A DNA stretch of 15,534 nt from an uncultured Clostridia bacterium (GCA_945916025.1 CAMEGD010000025.1:1-15534), one strand, 5' to 3'. Shown: positions 1-6,802, counted from the first letter of the stretch. A program made the numbers and translations. The notes: generated by a model from the sequence alone, not told the origin.

Positions 1-274
1 CATCATTAAAATCCACCCTTATAAAATAAATTTTTCCTTCTAAATACAAGGGCTTGTTATAATAAACTCCCATTTCTTTTTCAAAGGGCTTTATTACTTT
101 TTCTTCAGGATAAGATATAAAGACTATTTCAGAACCCTTCAGGTCTCCTGTAATTTTCATCATATTCAAATCATAAAAGTCAGATATTTCTGTATTTTGA
201 AAGTACCAAGTTGGATTTGTAGAAAACTTTTCTAAAGCAAAACCATAAAGGCCATTTATTTTTTTGGTCTCCAT
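1..274 (-). CDS. Partial unknown protein, N-terminal 91 residues
   Basis: An open frame runs on the minus strand from an ATG at 274 to the window edge, so the 3' end is missing. It begins METKKINGLYGFALEKF and continues with mixed charged and aromatic residues (TWYFQNTEISDFYDLN, then EIVFISYPEEK and KEMGVYYNKPLYLEGKIYF), giving a predicted soluble alpha/beta protein with no membrane segment or signal peptide. Its ATG shares one base with the TAA stop of the ABC-F gene (TAATG), so the two are very probably translationally coupled and cotranscribed. I do not recognise the family. The open frame, the coupling and the lack of any competing gene support it as real. Function is unknown. Confidence 0.7.
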   Translation of the reverse strand, partial: METKKINGLYGFALEKFSTNPTWYFQNTEISDFYDLNMMKITGDLKGSEIVFISYPEEKVIKPFEKEMGVYYNKPLYLEGKIYFIRVDFND

Positions 275-1818
275 TACTTAAAGTCCTCCATCTTCCAAAT
301 ATCAGTAGCTATGCCTTCATAAAATTCCTTTTCATGGGAGATTAAAAAGATTCCTCCCTTGTATTCCTTTAGAGCTTTCTTTAACTCTTCCTTAGCATAA
401 GGATCCAGGTGGTGTGTAGGCTCATCTAGCATTAGGATATTTGTTTCCTTATTCAAAATTTTACAAAGCCTTACCTTAGCTTGTTCTCCTCCTGATAGGA
501 CCTTTACCTTGGTTTCTATGTTGTCAGTTGTAAGGCCGCATTTTGCTAACATTCCCCTGATTTGGGCCTGGTTATAACTTGGAAAATCTTCCCATATTTC
601 TTCTATACAGGTATTGTCCCTATCTGAAAGGTCCTCTTGTTCAAAGTAGCCAATTTCAATATTTTGGCCCTTGTCTATAGTCCCACTTAAAGGTTGAATA
701 TAGCCTAAGATTGTCTTTATAAGGGTGGTTTTACCCATTCCATTTTCTCCAATAACCGCTATCCTTTGACCCCTTTCCATCCTTAAATTCAGGGGTCTAG
801 TAAGGGGACTATCGTAACCTATTACAAGGTCCTTAGTTTCAAAAATAAGTCTCCCTGGGGCACTTTTATTTAAGAAGGAAAATTCAGGTTTTATCTTTTC
901 CTTAGGTAGGGTAATTAGGTCCATCTTGTCTAGTTTTTTCTGTCTAGACATAGCCATATTCCTAGTAGCAACTCTGGCCTTATTTCTAGCAACAAAGTCC
1001 TCTAGGTCAGAAATTTCTTGTTGTTGTTTCTTGTAGGCTGCTTCAAGTTGGGCCTTTTTCTGTTCATGAAGTCTTAAAAATTCGTTGTAGTCCCCTACAT
1101 ACCTGTCCAGCTCATTGTGTTCAAGGTAGTAAACTAGGTTTATTACTGAATTTAAAAATTCAATATCATGGGAAATTAAAATAAAGGCATTTTCATATTC
1201 CTTTAGATACCTTTTTAGCCACTCAATATGTTCTTCATCCAGGTAGTTTGTAGGCTCATCTAGTAGTAAAATGTCTGGCTTTTCCAGTAGAAGTTTTGAA
1301 AGTAGTACCTTGGACCTTTGGCCACCAGAAAGTTCAGAAACATCAGAATCTAGGCCCAATTTGTCAATTCCCATAGCCTTGGAAATTTCTTCTACTTTAG
1401 AGTCTATAAGATAAAAGTCATGGTGTTCTAAGTAGTCTTGTAGGGTTCCCACTTCTTCTAAAAGTTTAGTTAATTCATCTTCAGAAACTTCTCCCATTTT
1501 CATATAGTTGTCGTTGATTTCGTTTTCTATATCAAATAGGTGAGAAAATGCATCCTTTAAGGTATCCCTAATAGTGGTACCTTTTTTTAGCCTGACGTGT
1601 TGGTCTAAATAACCAACCCTAACTCTTTTTGCCCATTCAATATTTCCAACATCTGGTTGAAGTTTTCCTGTTATTATATTTAAAAACGAGGACTTTCCCT
1701 CTCCATTAGGGCCGATTAGGCCAACATGCTCTCCATTTAAGAGCCTAAAATTTACATCCTTTAAAATATCCCTACCACCATAGTTATGGCTTAGGTTTGT
1801 AACTTGTAATATACTCAT
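274..1818 (-). CDS. ABC-F family ATPase (duplicated ATP-binding cassette, no membrane domain)
   Basis: This is a cytoplasmic 514-residue protein with two ABC ATPase domains in tandem. The first has Walker A GPNGEGKS (residues 36-43), signature LSGGQ (about 163-167) and Walker B LLLLDEPT. The second has Walker A GENGMGKT (357-364), signature LSGGEQ (441-446) and Walker B ILMLDEPT (461-468). A charged helical linker at about 245-310 joins them, which is the ABC-F hallmark. There are no transmembrane segments, so it is not a transporter. Known ABC-F proteins bind the ribosomal E site and adjust translation, and some protect against antibiotics. The short linker resembles housekeeping YbiT/YdiF-like members more than resistance factors, but this is inference. 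A GGAGGG ribosome site lies just upstream of the ATG. The downstream partial gene overlaps the stop by one base. Confidence 0.93.
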   Translation of the reverse strand: MSILQVTNLSHNYGGRDILKDVNFRLLNGEHVGLIGPNGEGKSSFLNIITGKLQPDVGNIEWAKRVRVGYLDQHVRLKKGTTIRDTLKDAFSHLFDIENEINDNYMKMGEVSEDELTKLLEEVGTLQDYLEHHDFYLIDSKVEEISKAMGIDKLGLDSDVSELSGGQRSKVLLSKLLLEKPDILLLDEPTNYLDEEHIEWLKRYLKEYENAFILISHDIEFLNSVINLVYYLEHNELDRYVGDYNEFLRLHEQKKAQLEAAYKKQQQEISDLEDFVARNKARVATRNMAMSRQKKLDKMDLITLPKEKIKPEFSFLNKSAPGRLIFETKDLVIGYDSPLTRPLNLRMERGQRIAVIGENGMGKTTLIKTILGYIQPLSGTIDKGQNIEIGYFEQEDLSDRDNTCIEEIWEDFPSYNQAQIRGMLAKCGLTTDNIETKVKVLSGGEQAKVRLCKILNKETNILMLDEPTHHLDPYAKEELKKALKEYKGGIFLISHEKEFYEGIATDIWKMEDFK

Positions 1819-1871
1819 AATCCCTCCGAATAGGTATATATTATCAAAATTAATCTAAAAACCCAAATAAA

Positions 1872-2213
1872 TTATTCTTGTCCTGTAAGTTCATCGAAGG
1901 CCTTTAAAGCTGTACCTCCGTAGGCAACAGCTGGCCCTCCTCCCATAATTATGGAAACAGAAATAGCCTCTGAAACTTCCTCTCTAGTAGCCCCTAACTT
2001 AACAAGGTTTTCCAAGTGGGACAAGATACAAGGACTACATTTTTCACTAATTGCAATACCTAAGGCTATGAGTTCCTTTGTTTTAGAAGAAAGAGCTCCT
2101 TCATCAAAAACAGTCCTACTAAGGGAATAATAAGATTTCATCTCCTTCTTTAAGGCTCTACCCAGATTTATCCCTTCTTCTTTTCCCTTTCCAATTTCAT
2201 CCTTATAGGTCAT
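1872..2213 (-). CDS. AhpD/carboxymuconolactone decarboxylase (CMD) family protein
   Basis: This is a 113-residue soluble helical protein of the CMD/AhpD-like superfamily. The diagnostic motif E57-K-C59-S-P-C62-x3-H66 is present, followed by the usual helix with LGATREEVSEAISVS and a Gly-rich GGGPAVAYG turn. In AhpD-type proteins the CxxC pair plus His forms a redox-active site that can reduce peroxides or disulfides, so a thiol-redox role is likely. Specific substrates are not predictable, and decarboxylase activity is unlikely with a CxxC. The length is normal for the single-domain family. An AGGAG site lies upstream of the ATG. A terminator separates it from the preceding 140-residue gene, so it probably has its own promoter in the short gap. 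The ABC-F gene follows after about 53 bases and may be read through. Confidence 0.9.
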   Translation of the reverse strand: MTYKDEIGKGKEEGINLGRALKKEMKSYYSLSRTVFDEGALSSKTKELIALGIAISEKCSPCILSHLENLVKLGATREEVSEAISVSIIMGGGPAVAYGGTALKAFDELTGQE

Positions 2214-2230
2214 ATTCTACTCCTTTTATT

Positions 2231-2259
2231 CAAAAAAAATGACAAATATAATTTGCCAT
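2231..2259 (-). terminator. Rho-independent terminator after the 140-aa gene
   Basis: Read on the minus strand, ATGGCAAAT and ATTTGTCAT form a stem with one G-T pair and a very short loop, followed by eight T residues (A run at 2232-2239 on the plus strand). It lies just after the stop of the 140-residue gene and before the CMD gene, ending transcription of the paralogue pair. Confidence 0.75.
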
Positions 2260-2270
2260 TAAAAATCTCT

Positions 2271-2693
2271 TTATAATAATCTTTCAAGACCATTTCTAAC
2301 TTGTAAAGCCTGTTTTTTTGCTTGAGCAATCTTTCTCTTTCCTTCTACAAGTCTACCTAAAACCAGCCAATCAGCAACAGGTCCACCGAAGAAATAGTCA
2401 GCTAACTTTAGTAGTGGTCCCATTTCTAGGTTTACATCCATAATAGACCTTACATCTAAGATTTCCTCATTCATAAGGTTTATAGCCCTTTGGGCCTTAA
2501 GTATGTCTCTTTCAGCCTTGTTTATTCTATTTTGTTTTATAAAAGTTGCGAAGGCCTTTCCTCCCAGCAAGTCAATTATACCTAAGCCTTGAGCTAGGTT
2601 TAGAGACCTTTTAGCATTGTCTAAGGCTCTAATTACATTGTCACAAGCTTGGATTGCTTCTTTAACTTCTTTTTTTTGTTCTCTATTTTTCAT
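2271..2693 (-). CDS. Uncharacterised helical protein, paralogue of the 144-aa upstream gene
   Basis: This is a 140-residue cytoplasmic protein, predicted almost wholly alpha-helical and rich in Lys, Arg, Ala and Leu, with no signal peptide. It aligns end to end with the protein at 2738-3172. Shared landmarks are EA-ACD near the start, a central LLGG-AF-T-IK-N segment (DLLGGKAFATFIKQN here, DMLGGGLFTSVIKRN there), a second helix starting near INKAERD, and an S-MDVNLE / S-MNIDLD segment followed by an ADYFF/ADIFF motif. I recall similar unnamed LGGG-motif proteins in other Firmicutes, so the fold is probably widespread, but I know no function. It has an AGGTGA ribosome site, lies 44 bases after its paralogue, and is followed by a terminator. 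Confidence 0.85.
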   Translation of the reverse strand: MKNREQKKEVKEAIQACDNVIRALDNAKRSLNLAQGLGIIDLLGGKAFATFIKQNRINKAERDILKAQRAINLMNEEILDVRSIMDVNLEMGPLLKLADYFFGGPVADWLVLGRLVEGKRKIAQAKKQALQVRNGLERLL

Positions 2694-2737
2694 CTTATCA
2701 CCTATTTCATCTTAAACTGTATTCTATCTACCTAAGG

Positions 2738-3172
2738 CTACTTTTTTAATTTTTTAGCTTCAAACAAGGACTTCTTTATATCTTCAATTTCTAAAATTGC
2801 CTTTTTAATAGACTTTTCCGCCTTATCTACTTTGTCTTGGACTAAGAAATCAGAAATAAAATTATCAAAAAATATATCTGCAGCGGACAAGAAATCACTT
2901 ATGTCTAGGTCTATGTTCATAGTAGACCCTAAATCTTCAAGTTCATTTGTAAGTAGTTTAGCCTCTCTCTTTGCGTAATTTAACTCTTCCTCTAAGTCTC
3001 CAATATGATTTCTTTTTATAACTGAGGTAAATAATCCTCCACCAAGCATATCAAACAAGCCCCAGTTTTTAGCAGACTCTGCTGCCTTAAGGGCTGAATT
3101 TAGGTGTATTAGAGTTTTGTCACAGGCAACTAGGGCCTCATCTATTTCTTTTTGCCAATTTATCTTATCCAT
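2738..3172 (-). CDS. Uncharacterised helical protein, first of a paralogous pair
   Basis: This is a 144-residue soluble helical protein, more acidic than its neighbour at 2271-2693, with which it shares the same layout. It has an N-terminal helix with EALVACDKTL, a central MLGGGLFTSVIKRN segment (about residues 43-56) likely forming a buried Gly-rich turn, then long amphipathic helices ending in a Lys-rich tail (EAKKLKK). The pair seems to come from an old tandem duplication, since identity is moderate and spread over the full length. An AAGGAG site precedes the ATG. The gene is first in its unit, and the roughly 100-base gap to the divergent PHP gene must hold its promoter. A role as a two-subunit helical assembly is possible but not shown by the sequence. 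Confidence 0.85.
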   Translation of the reverse strand: MDKINWQKEIDEALVACDKTLIHLNSALKAAESAKNWGLFDMLGGGLFTSVIKRNHIGDLEEELNYAKREAKLLTNELEDLGSTMNIDLDISDFLSAADIFFDNFISDFLVQDKVDKAEKSIKKAILEIEDIKKSLFEAKKLKK

Positions 3173-3278
3173 TTCTTACTCCTTAAAAAAATAAAGATAC
3201 TTTAATGTATACATAATACCCAAAAGTAATGATAAAATGTAGGTAGGAAGAGAAAATTTAGAAATTATAGAGGTATTT

Positions 3279-4034
3279 ATGAAATTATTATTTGACTTAC
3301 ACACACATACAATAGCAAGTGGACATGCATATTCCACCTTAAGAGAAAATATATTAGGAGCAAAAGAAAATGGCCTTCTTTGTTATGGCTTTGCAGACCA
3401 CTCCTACAAAATGGAAGGGACCTTAGATAAGATTTACTTCCAAAACTTTAAAGTACTGCCAGAAAAGATAGAGGGAATTACTGTTCTAGCAGGAATTGAA
3501 CTAAACATCCTAGACTTTGAAGGAAACCTAGATGTAGAGGACTTTATGTATGAAGATTTAGACTATATGATAGCCAGCATGCACTCAAATGTAATGACGC
3601 TAGGGACTAAAGCGGAAAATATGAGGGCCTTAGAACAAGTCTTTGAAAATGAAAAAATAAAAATAATTGGACATCCAGATGACGAGAGATTTCCTCTGGA
3701 TTACGACAGATTAGCCAAAAGGGCAAAGGAAACTAAGACACTTTTAGAACTAAATAACACCTCTCTATCTCCAGATTCCTATAGAATAGGGGCCAGGGAC
3801 AATCAAATAAAGTTACTAAAGTCTTGCGAAAAGTACGGGACGAAAATAATTATAAATTCAGACGCTCACTTTTATTTAGATGTTGGAAACTTAGAAAGGG
3901 CAAAGAGCCTTGTGGAAGAAGTAAAATTTCCTGAAGAATTAATAGTTAATACAAGCTTAGAAGGACTAAAGTATGTCCTAAACGACAGCAAAAGACTAAA
4001 AAAGTTTAAAGATAAACCTTGGGAAAGGCCTTAA
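3279..4034 (+). CDS. PHP-domain phosphatase, YcdX type
   Basis: This is a 251-residue soluble metal-dependent hydrolase with a single PHP domain. Metal ligands match the YcdX pattern: H8 and H10 in DLHTH, H16 in SGHAYST, H41 in ADHS, E74 in AGIEL, H102 in MHSN, H132 in GHPDD, and D195/H197 in NSDAH. YcdX proteins bind a trinuclear zinc cluster and show phosphatase activity. The physiological substrate is not settled in general, and histidinol phosphatase is unlikely without other his genes nearby. The length fits the family. A GAGGT ribosome site precedes the ATG at 3279. It is the first gene of the plus-strand cluster and is divergent from the helical-protein pair. Its stop lies 39 bases before the glycosylase ATG, within which a separate promoter appears. 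Confidence 0.92.
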   Translation: MKLLFDLHTHTIASGHAYSTLRENILGAKENGLLCYGFADHSYKMEGTLDKIYFQNFKVLPEKIEGITVLAGIELNILDFEGNLDVEDFMYEDLDYMIASMHSNVMTLGTKAENMRALEQVFENEKIKIIGHPDDERFPLDYDRLAKRAKETKTLLELNNTSLSPDSYRIGARDNQIKLLKSCEKYGTKIIINSDAHFYLDVGNLERAKSLVEEVKFPEELIVNTSLEGLKYVLNDSKRLKKFKDKPWERP

Positions 4035-4058
4035 GACAAAACTTAGGGATTTTTCTTG

Positions 4059-4067
4059 TGGTATAAT
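4059..4067 (+). promoter_or_regulatory. Extended -10 promoter placing the start site at the glycosylase ATG
   Basis: TGG followed by a perfect TATAAT (4062-4067) makes an extended -10 element. No good -35 hexamer is found at 16-18 bases. The expected transcription start, about seven bases after the hexamer, falls on the ATG at 4074. The same TGTGGTATAAT string occurs before the NamZ-type gene at 9225-9235. Confidence 0.6.
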
Positions 4068-4073
4068 AAAAAT

Positions 4074-4682
4074 ATGAAAATAGAAAAAGAATTTTTTGTA
4101 AGAGATACCCTAAGAGTTGCTAAGGATCTTGTGGGAAAGGTCTTAGTAAGAAAGATTGGGGACAATTTCATAAGGTCGAGAATAGTAGAAACAGAAGCCT
4201 ATACAGGACAAGATGACAAGGCCTGTCATACTTATATGGGAAAGAGAACTCCAAGGACGGAAGTCATGTACAAAGAAGGAGGCTACATTTATGTCTACCT
4301 TATATACGGAATCTACAGTCTCCTAAACTTTGTAACTAACAGGGAAGGCCTTGGACAGGCTGTCTTAATTAGGGCAGTAGAACCCTTGGACTCCTTAGAC
4401 TTAATTTCTAAAAACAGGTTTAACAAGGACTACGAGGACCTAACTTCATACCAAAGGAAAAACCTAACTAATGGTCCAGGAAGACTTACAAAGGCCCTAA
4501 ATATAGACAAGTCCCTAAACACCATGGACTTATTTTCTGAAGAAATATTTTTAGAAGATGATGGGTATAAGGGTTTTAAAATAATAGAATCAAATAGAAT
4601 TGGAGTGGACTATGCCGAAGAAGCAGCCCATTATCCATATAGGTTTTATATTGAAAACAACAAATTTGTTTCAAAAAACTAG
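4074..4682 (+). CDS. DNA-3-methyladenine glycosylase, AAG/MPG family
   Basis: This DNA repair glycosylase removes alkylated or deaminated purines such as 3-methyladenine and hypoxanthine. From the ATG at 4074 it is 202 residues, near the bacterial norm (B. subtilis YxlJ is about 196). Family landmarks in order are LVGKVLVRK, the VETEAYTG motif with the catalytic Glu, CHTYMGKRTPRTEVMY, the GYIYVYLIYGIYSLLNFV core, QAVLIRAVEP, NGPGRLTKAL and the C-terminal YPYRFYI. An in-frame TTG at 4056 would add six residues, but they would be encoded by the -10 promoter element itself, and the family normally starts near the MKIEKEFF segment. No ribosome binding site precedes ATG 4074, so the mRNA may be leaderless. 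The stop overlaps the ribosome site of the next gene, so the two are cotranscribed. Confidence 0.92.
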   Translation: MKIEKEFFVRDTLRVAKDLVGKVLVRKIGDNFIRSRIVETEAYTGQDDKACHTYMGKRTPRTEVMYKEGGYIYVYLIYGIYSLLNFVTNREGLGQAVLIRAVEPLDSLDLISKNRFNKDYEDLTSYQRKNLTNGPGRLTKALNIDKSLNTMDLFSEEIFLEDDGYKGFKIIESNRIGVDYAEEAAHYPYRFYIENNKFVSKN

Positions 4683-4690
4683 GAGGAATT

Positions 4691-5365
4691 ATGTTAGTAG
4701 GAGTATTTGCAGGAACAAAAGTAGACACAAAAATGGGAGTAGATCTTTTAGAATCCAAGGGCATAAAGACTCTGTCATTTCCCCTAGCCCAAAATCCAGA
4801 TGAACAGACAAAACTCCAATACTACCTTAAAGAAGACTTGGAAAATCTATTTATAGAAAAGGCTAGAAGGGCAATGGAAGAGGGCATGGACAAGATATTC
4901 ATATACTGCAACTCCCTTAGTTCAGCCATTGACTACGAAAAGATTTCAAAAATTTTAGGCCTAGAAGTTATTACTCCCCTAGAAACCTATAAGAACTTGG
5001 ACCAAGACATAAAAAACTTGTTTATAATAGGGGCCAATGGAATATCAGCCTATAAAATAGATGAAATAGTTGGAAAATCCAGGGATGACATAAATACCAT
5101 CTCTTGTGGTAACCTTTCCATTGTAAATTCAATAGAAGAAGAAAAGTCTCCACAAGCCATAATTGAAGAACTAAACTTAAAAGGCCTAATTAATTATTTG
5201 GAAAACATTAGAGACGAAAGATACAAGGTGGACACTATCCTCTTAGGTTGCACCCACTTTCCATACCTAAAAGAAAAACTAGAAGAATTAACTAGCCTAA
5301 AGATAATAGACCCGGCAGAAGATATGATAAAGAGACTTACGAAAGGAGAACAAGTTGGAAAATAG
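4691..5365 (+). CDS. Aspartate/glutamate racemase family protein, atypical N-terminus
   Basis: This is a 224-residue cytoplasmic protein of the Asp/Glu racemase superfamily. Two candidate catalytic cysteines are present: C73 in IYCNSLSSA and C187 in LLGCTHFPYL, with H189. The latter is nearly identical to the glutamate racemase signature. However, the N-terminal DSGVGG motif of MurI, whose Asp and Ser contact substrate and support catalysis, is replaced by FAGTKVDTKMG, and the protein is shorter than MurI (about 265). A D-glutamate role in peptidoglycan synthesis is therefore possible but not secure. Another amino acid racemase or a related isomerase is equally plausible. The ribosome site AGGAGG overlaps the stop of the glycosylase gene. 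The 3' end overlaps the next gene's TTG start by 11 bases, so it sits mid-operon. Confidence 0.8.
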   Translation: MLVGVFAGTKVDTKMGVDLLESKGIKTLSFPLAQNPDEQTKLQYYLKEDLENLFIEKARRAMEEGMDKIFIYCNSLSSAIDYEKISKILGLEVITPLETYKNLDQDIKNLFIIGANGISAYKIDEIVGKSRDDINTISCGNLSIVNSIEEEKSPQAIIEELNLKGLINYLENIRDERYKVDTILLGCTHFPYLKEKLEELTSLKIIDPAEDMIKRLTKGEQVGK

Positions 5366-5990
5366 ACAAATAATTAGAAAAGACATGATCTTTAAATCTT
5401 ACCTAAGAATCCTAAAACCAATGGTAAAAAAAGTTGCCCTATGGTTTTTTATAATAATGATGATAACTAGTATAATCACAGCCCTAAATCTTTTTAACTT
5501 ACAAGAAAGACTTTTGGACTTATTAAATAGCACCTTTGAGGACTTGGGACACTTAATTAATGAAGAAGGGGAAATTAACACAACCCTACTAATCCTAAAC
5601 AACTCTAGAGTTTCATTTATAGGCTTTATCCTAGGGATTATACCATTTTTGTACTTACCATCCTTAGTATTAGCCTTTAATGGGGCTATTATTGGTCTCT
5701 TGTTTGGATCAATGGCAACCACTGGTATATCAGGAGTACTAGGTGGAATTATGGTATTTTTACTGGGAATTGTTCCCCATGGAATCTTTGAACTACCAGG
5801 AATATTTATCTCCATAAGTACCGGGATAATTTTGTGTAAATCATACAGAGACAAGTCGATTAAGTTTGGAGAAGCCTTTAAGTACGGCCTACTTACAGTA
5901 ATACTTATCTGCCTTCCTTTAATGGTAATAGCTGGTATAATAGAAACCCAAGTAACACCAAAGTTGTTGGGAACAGTTATGGGGTTTTAG
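5355..5990 (+). CDS. SpoIIM/DUF95 family membrane protein
   Basis: This is a 211-residue integral membrane protein. Hydrophobic segments lie at about 27-46, 88-118 (two spans), 124-140, 146-162 and 177-197, with an intervening hydrophilic stretch at about 48-82. The family hallmark is GIVPHGIFELPGI (138-150), preceded by LNNSRVSF (81-88). SpoIIM works with SpoIID/SpoIIP in peptidoglycan remodelling during engulfment in Bacillus. Many non-sporulating bacteria keep SpoIIM/DUF95 homologues of unknown role, so the name does not imply sporulation here. The start is TTG at 5355 with AAGGAG six bases upstream, overlapping the racemase gene by 11 bases and implying translational coupling. A broken adenosine deaminase starts two bases after the stop, so no proper terminator follows. 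Confidence 0.88.
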   Translation: MENRQIIRKDMIFKSYLRILKPMVKKVALWFFIIMMITSIITALNLFNLQERLLDLLNSTFEDLGHLINEEGEINTTLLILNNSRVSFIGFILGIIPFLYLPSLVLAFNGAIIGLLFGSMATTGISGVLGGIMVFLLGIVPHGIFELPGIFISISTGIILCKSYRDKSIKFGEAFKYGLLTVILICLPLMVIAGIIETQVTPKLLGTVMGF

Positions 5991-5991
5991 A

Positions 5992-6240
5992 ATGAGGGAC
6001 CTTCATCTTCACCTAGATGGGTCAGTAAGACAAGAGACAATCTATGAATTTTTACAAAAAGAAGACCCAAGTATAGGAGATTTTTCTAAAGTAAAAGATA
6101 TGATGATGGCATCAGAAAATATAGAAAGGGTAACCATAAACACTGATAATATGACAGTATCAAACACAAACTTACAAAAAGAAAGAAACCTTGCAAAAGA
6201 GGTCTTGGGATTTTCTGGCAAGGACCTTGAAACTAGTTTT
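5992..6240 (+). pseudogene. Adenosine deaminase remnant with a large internal deletion
   Basis: The frame opens MRDLHLHLDGSVRQETIYEFL, the metal-binding N-terminus of the adenosine/AMP deaminase family (HxHLDGS). After about 43 residues (MMMASEN, near 6119) it passes in frame to RVTINTDNMTVSNTNLQKE, which matches the C-terminal NTDN segment of the same family. About 200 residues of the barrel, including the catalytic HAGE region, are missing. The C-terminal tail (GKDLETSF, near 6240) then runs into unrelated DNA that is an antisense hsdM fragment. The open frame continues to a stop at 6357, but that part is not adenosine deaminase. Intact enzymes are about 330 residues, so this cannot be active. 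It sits two bases after the SpoIIM-like gene and was probably the last gene of that operon. Confidence 0.82.
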
Positions 6241-6660
6241 TTGGAATATAGGTCTATGTCTTCGAAAAGGTTTTCAAAAGTTAGGGAAGATTGTTCCAAA
6301 TTTCTAAAGCCCTGTTGGAAGTCTTCTAGTTGGAATTTTCCATTATCTATGTCCTGAGAAAACTTAGTAAAGGTAAGGTCTGACCTAATTACAAAGGAAA
6401 AGTCTTTGTTTAGTTCACTTATTAATATGTTGTGAATTTCTTCGTCTTCATAGGCATTTTCGTAGACTTCTTGACCTTGGTTTATGTCTTTTATTTCTTC
6501 TTCTAAAAGGTCAGCTACCCTGAGTAGCATTTTGTCTGATAGGTATTTATAAAAAAACAAGATCCAAAAGATAGTCCTTGTATTCACTGGCTCCCATCTT
6601 GGACCTTAGTATATCTGCTGAATTCCACAAAGCTTGGTAAAGGGTTGTCGATTTATCCAT
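6234..6660 (-). pseudogene. hsdM: hsdM remnant: N-terminal fragment of type I restriction methylase, frameshifted and truncated
   Basis: An ATG at 6660 with AGGAG upstream encodes MDKSTTLYQALWNSADILRS, the classic HsdM start, to YKDYLLDLVF. The frame then breaks at a T7 run (A run at 6551-6557 on the plus strand). Removing one T restores LVFYKYLSDKM, the conserved HsdM sequence, which then runs through RVADLLEEEI, NAYEDEEIHN, FQQGFRNLEQ and LFEDIDLYSKKL. At about 6234 it stops at a junction with the adenosine deaminase remnant. Only about 140 of 500 or more residues remain: the N-terminal helical domain without the SAM-binding and NPPF catalytic regions. No hsdS or hsdR is present in the window. 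The promoter and ribosome site look intact, so a short peptide could still be made, but methylase activity is excluded. Confidence 0.85.
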
Positions 6661-6699
6661 TAGTTACTCCTAAAAAATTTTTTATTGTCATATAGTGTA

Positions 6700-6708
6700 A
6701 TTATAGCA
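6700..6708 (-). promoter_or_regulatory. Extended -10 promoter for the hsdM remnant
   Basis: On the minus strand TGC followed by a perfect TATAAT lies about 40 bases before the hsdM remnant ATG. There is no convincing -35 hexamer at the usual spacing. The element appears to have survived the loss of the gene it served. Confidence 0.5.
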
Positions 6709-6768
6709 TATAGAACTTGCAAGAAATTGGCCTTTTTATAAAATAGGACTTAGATTTTAATTTATAAT

Positions 6769-6802
6769 CACAAAAACAAGGAAATTTAAAACCTTCCTTG
6801 TT
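6769..6802 (-). terminator. Terminator after the ArsC/YusI-family gene
   Basis: Minus-strand AACAAGGAA (6802-6794) pairs perfectly with TTCCTTGTT (6783-6775), followed by a short T tract. It lies just after the stop at 6811 of the ArsC-like gene. Confidence 0.75.

Noticed and set aside
274..1818. ABC-F protein as an antibiotic resistance factor
   Set aside because: The linker is not extended as in many ribosome-protection types and no resistance context or leader peptide is visible; a housekeeping role is more likely.
5399..5854. A 151-residue minus-strand frame inside the SpoIIM-like gene
   Set aside because: It is antisense to a well-supported membrane protein, with composition typical of a complement artefact and no ribosome site.
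5992..6357. A 121-residue open frame read as a complete small gene
   Set aside because: Only the first 83 residues or so match adenosine deaminase, in two separated pieces; the rest is the antisense of the HsdM fragment.
6042..6587. A 181-residue minus-strand frame as an intact gene
   Set aside because: Its middle is HsdM sequence entered after the frameshift, and its C-terminal third is the antisense of the adenosine deaminase remnant.
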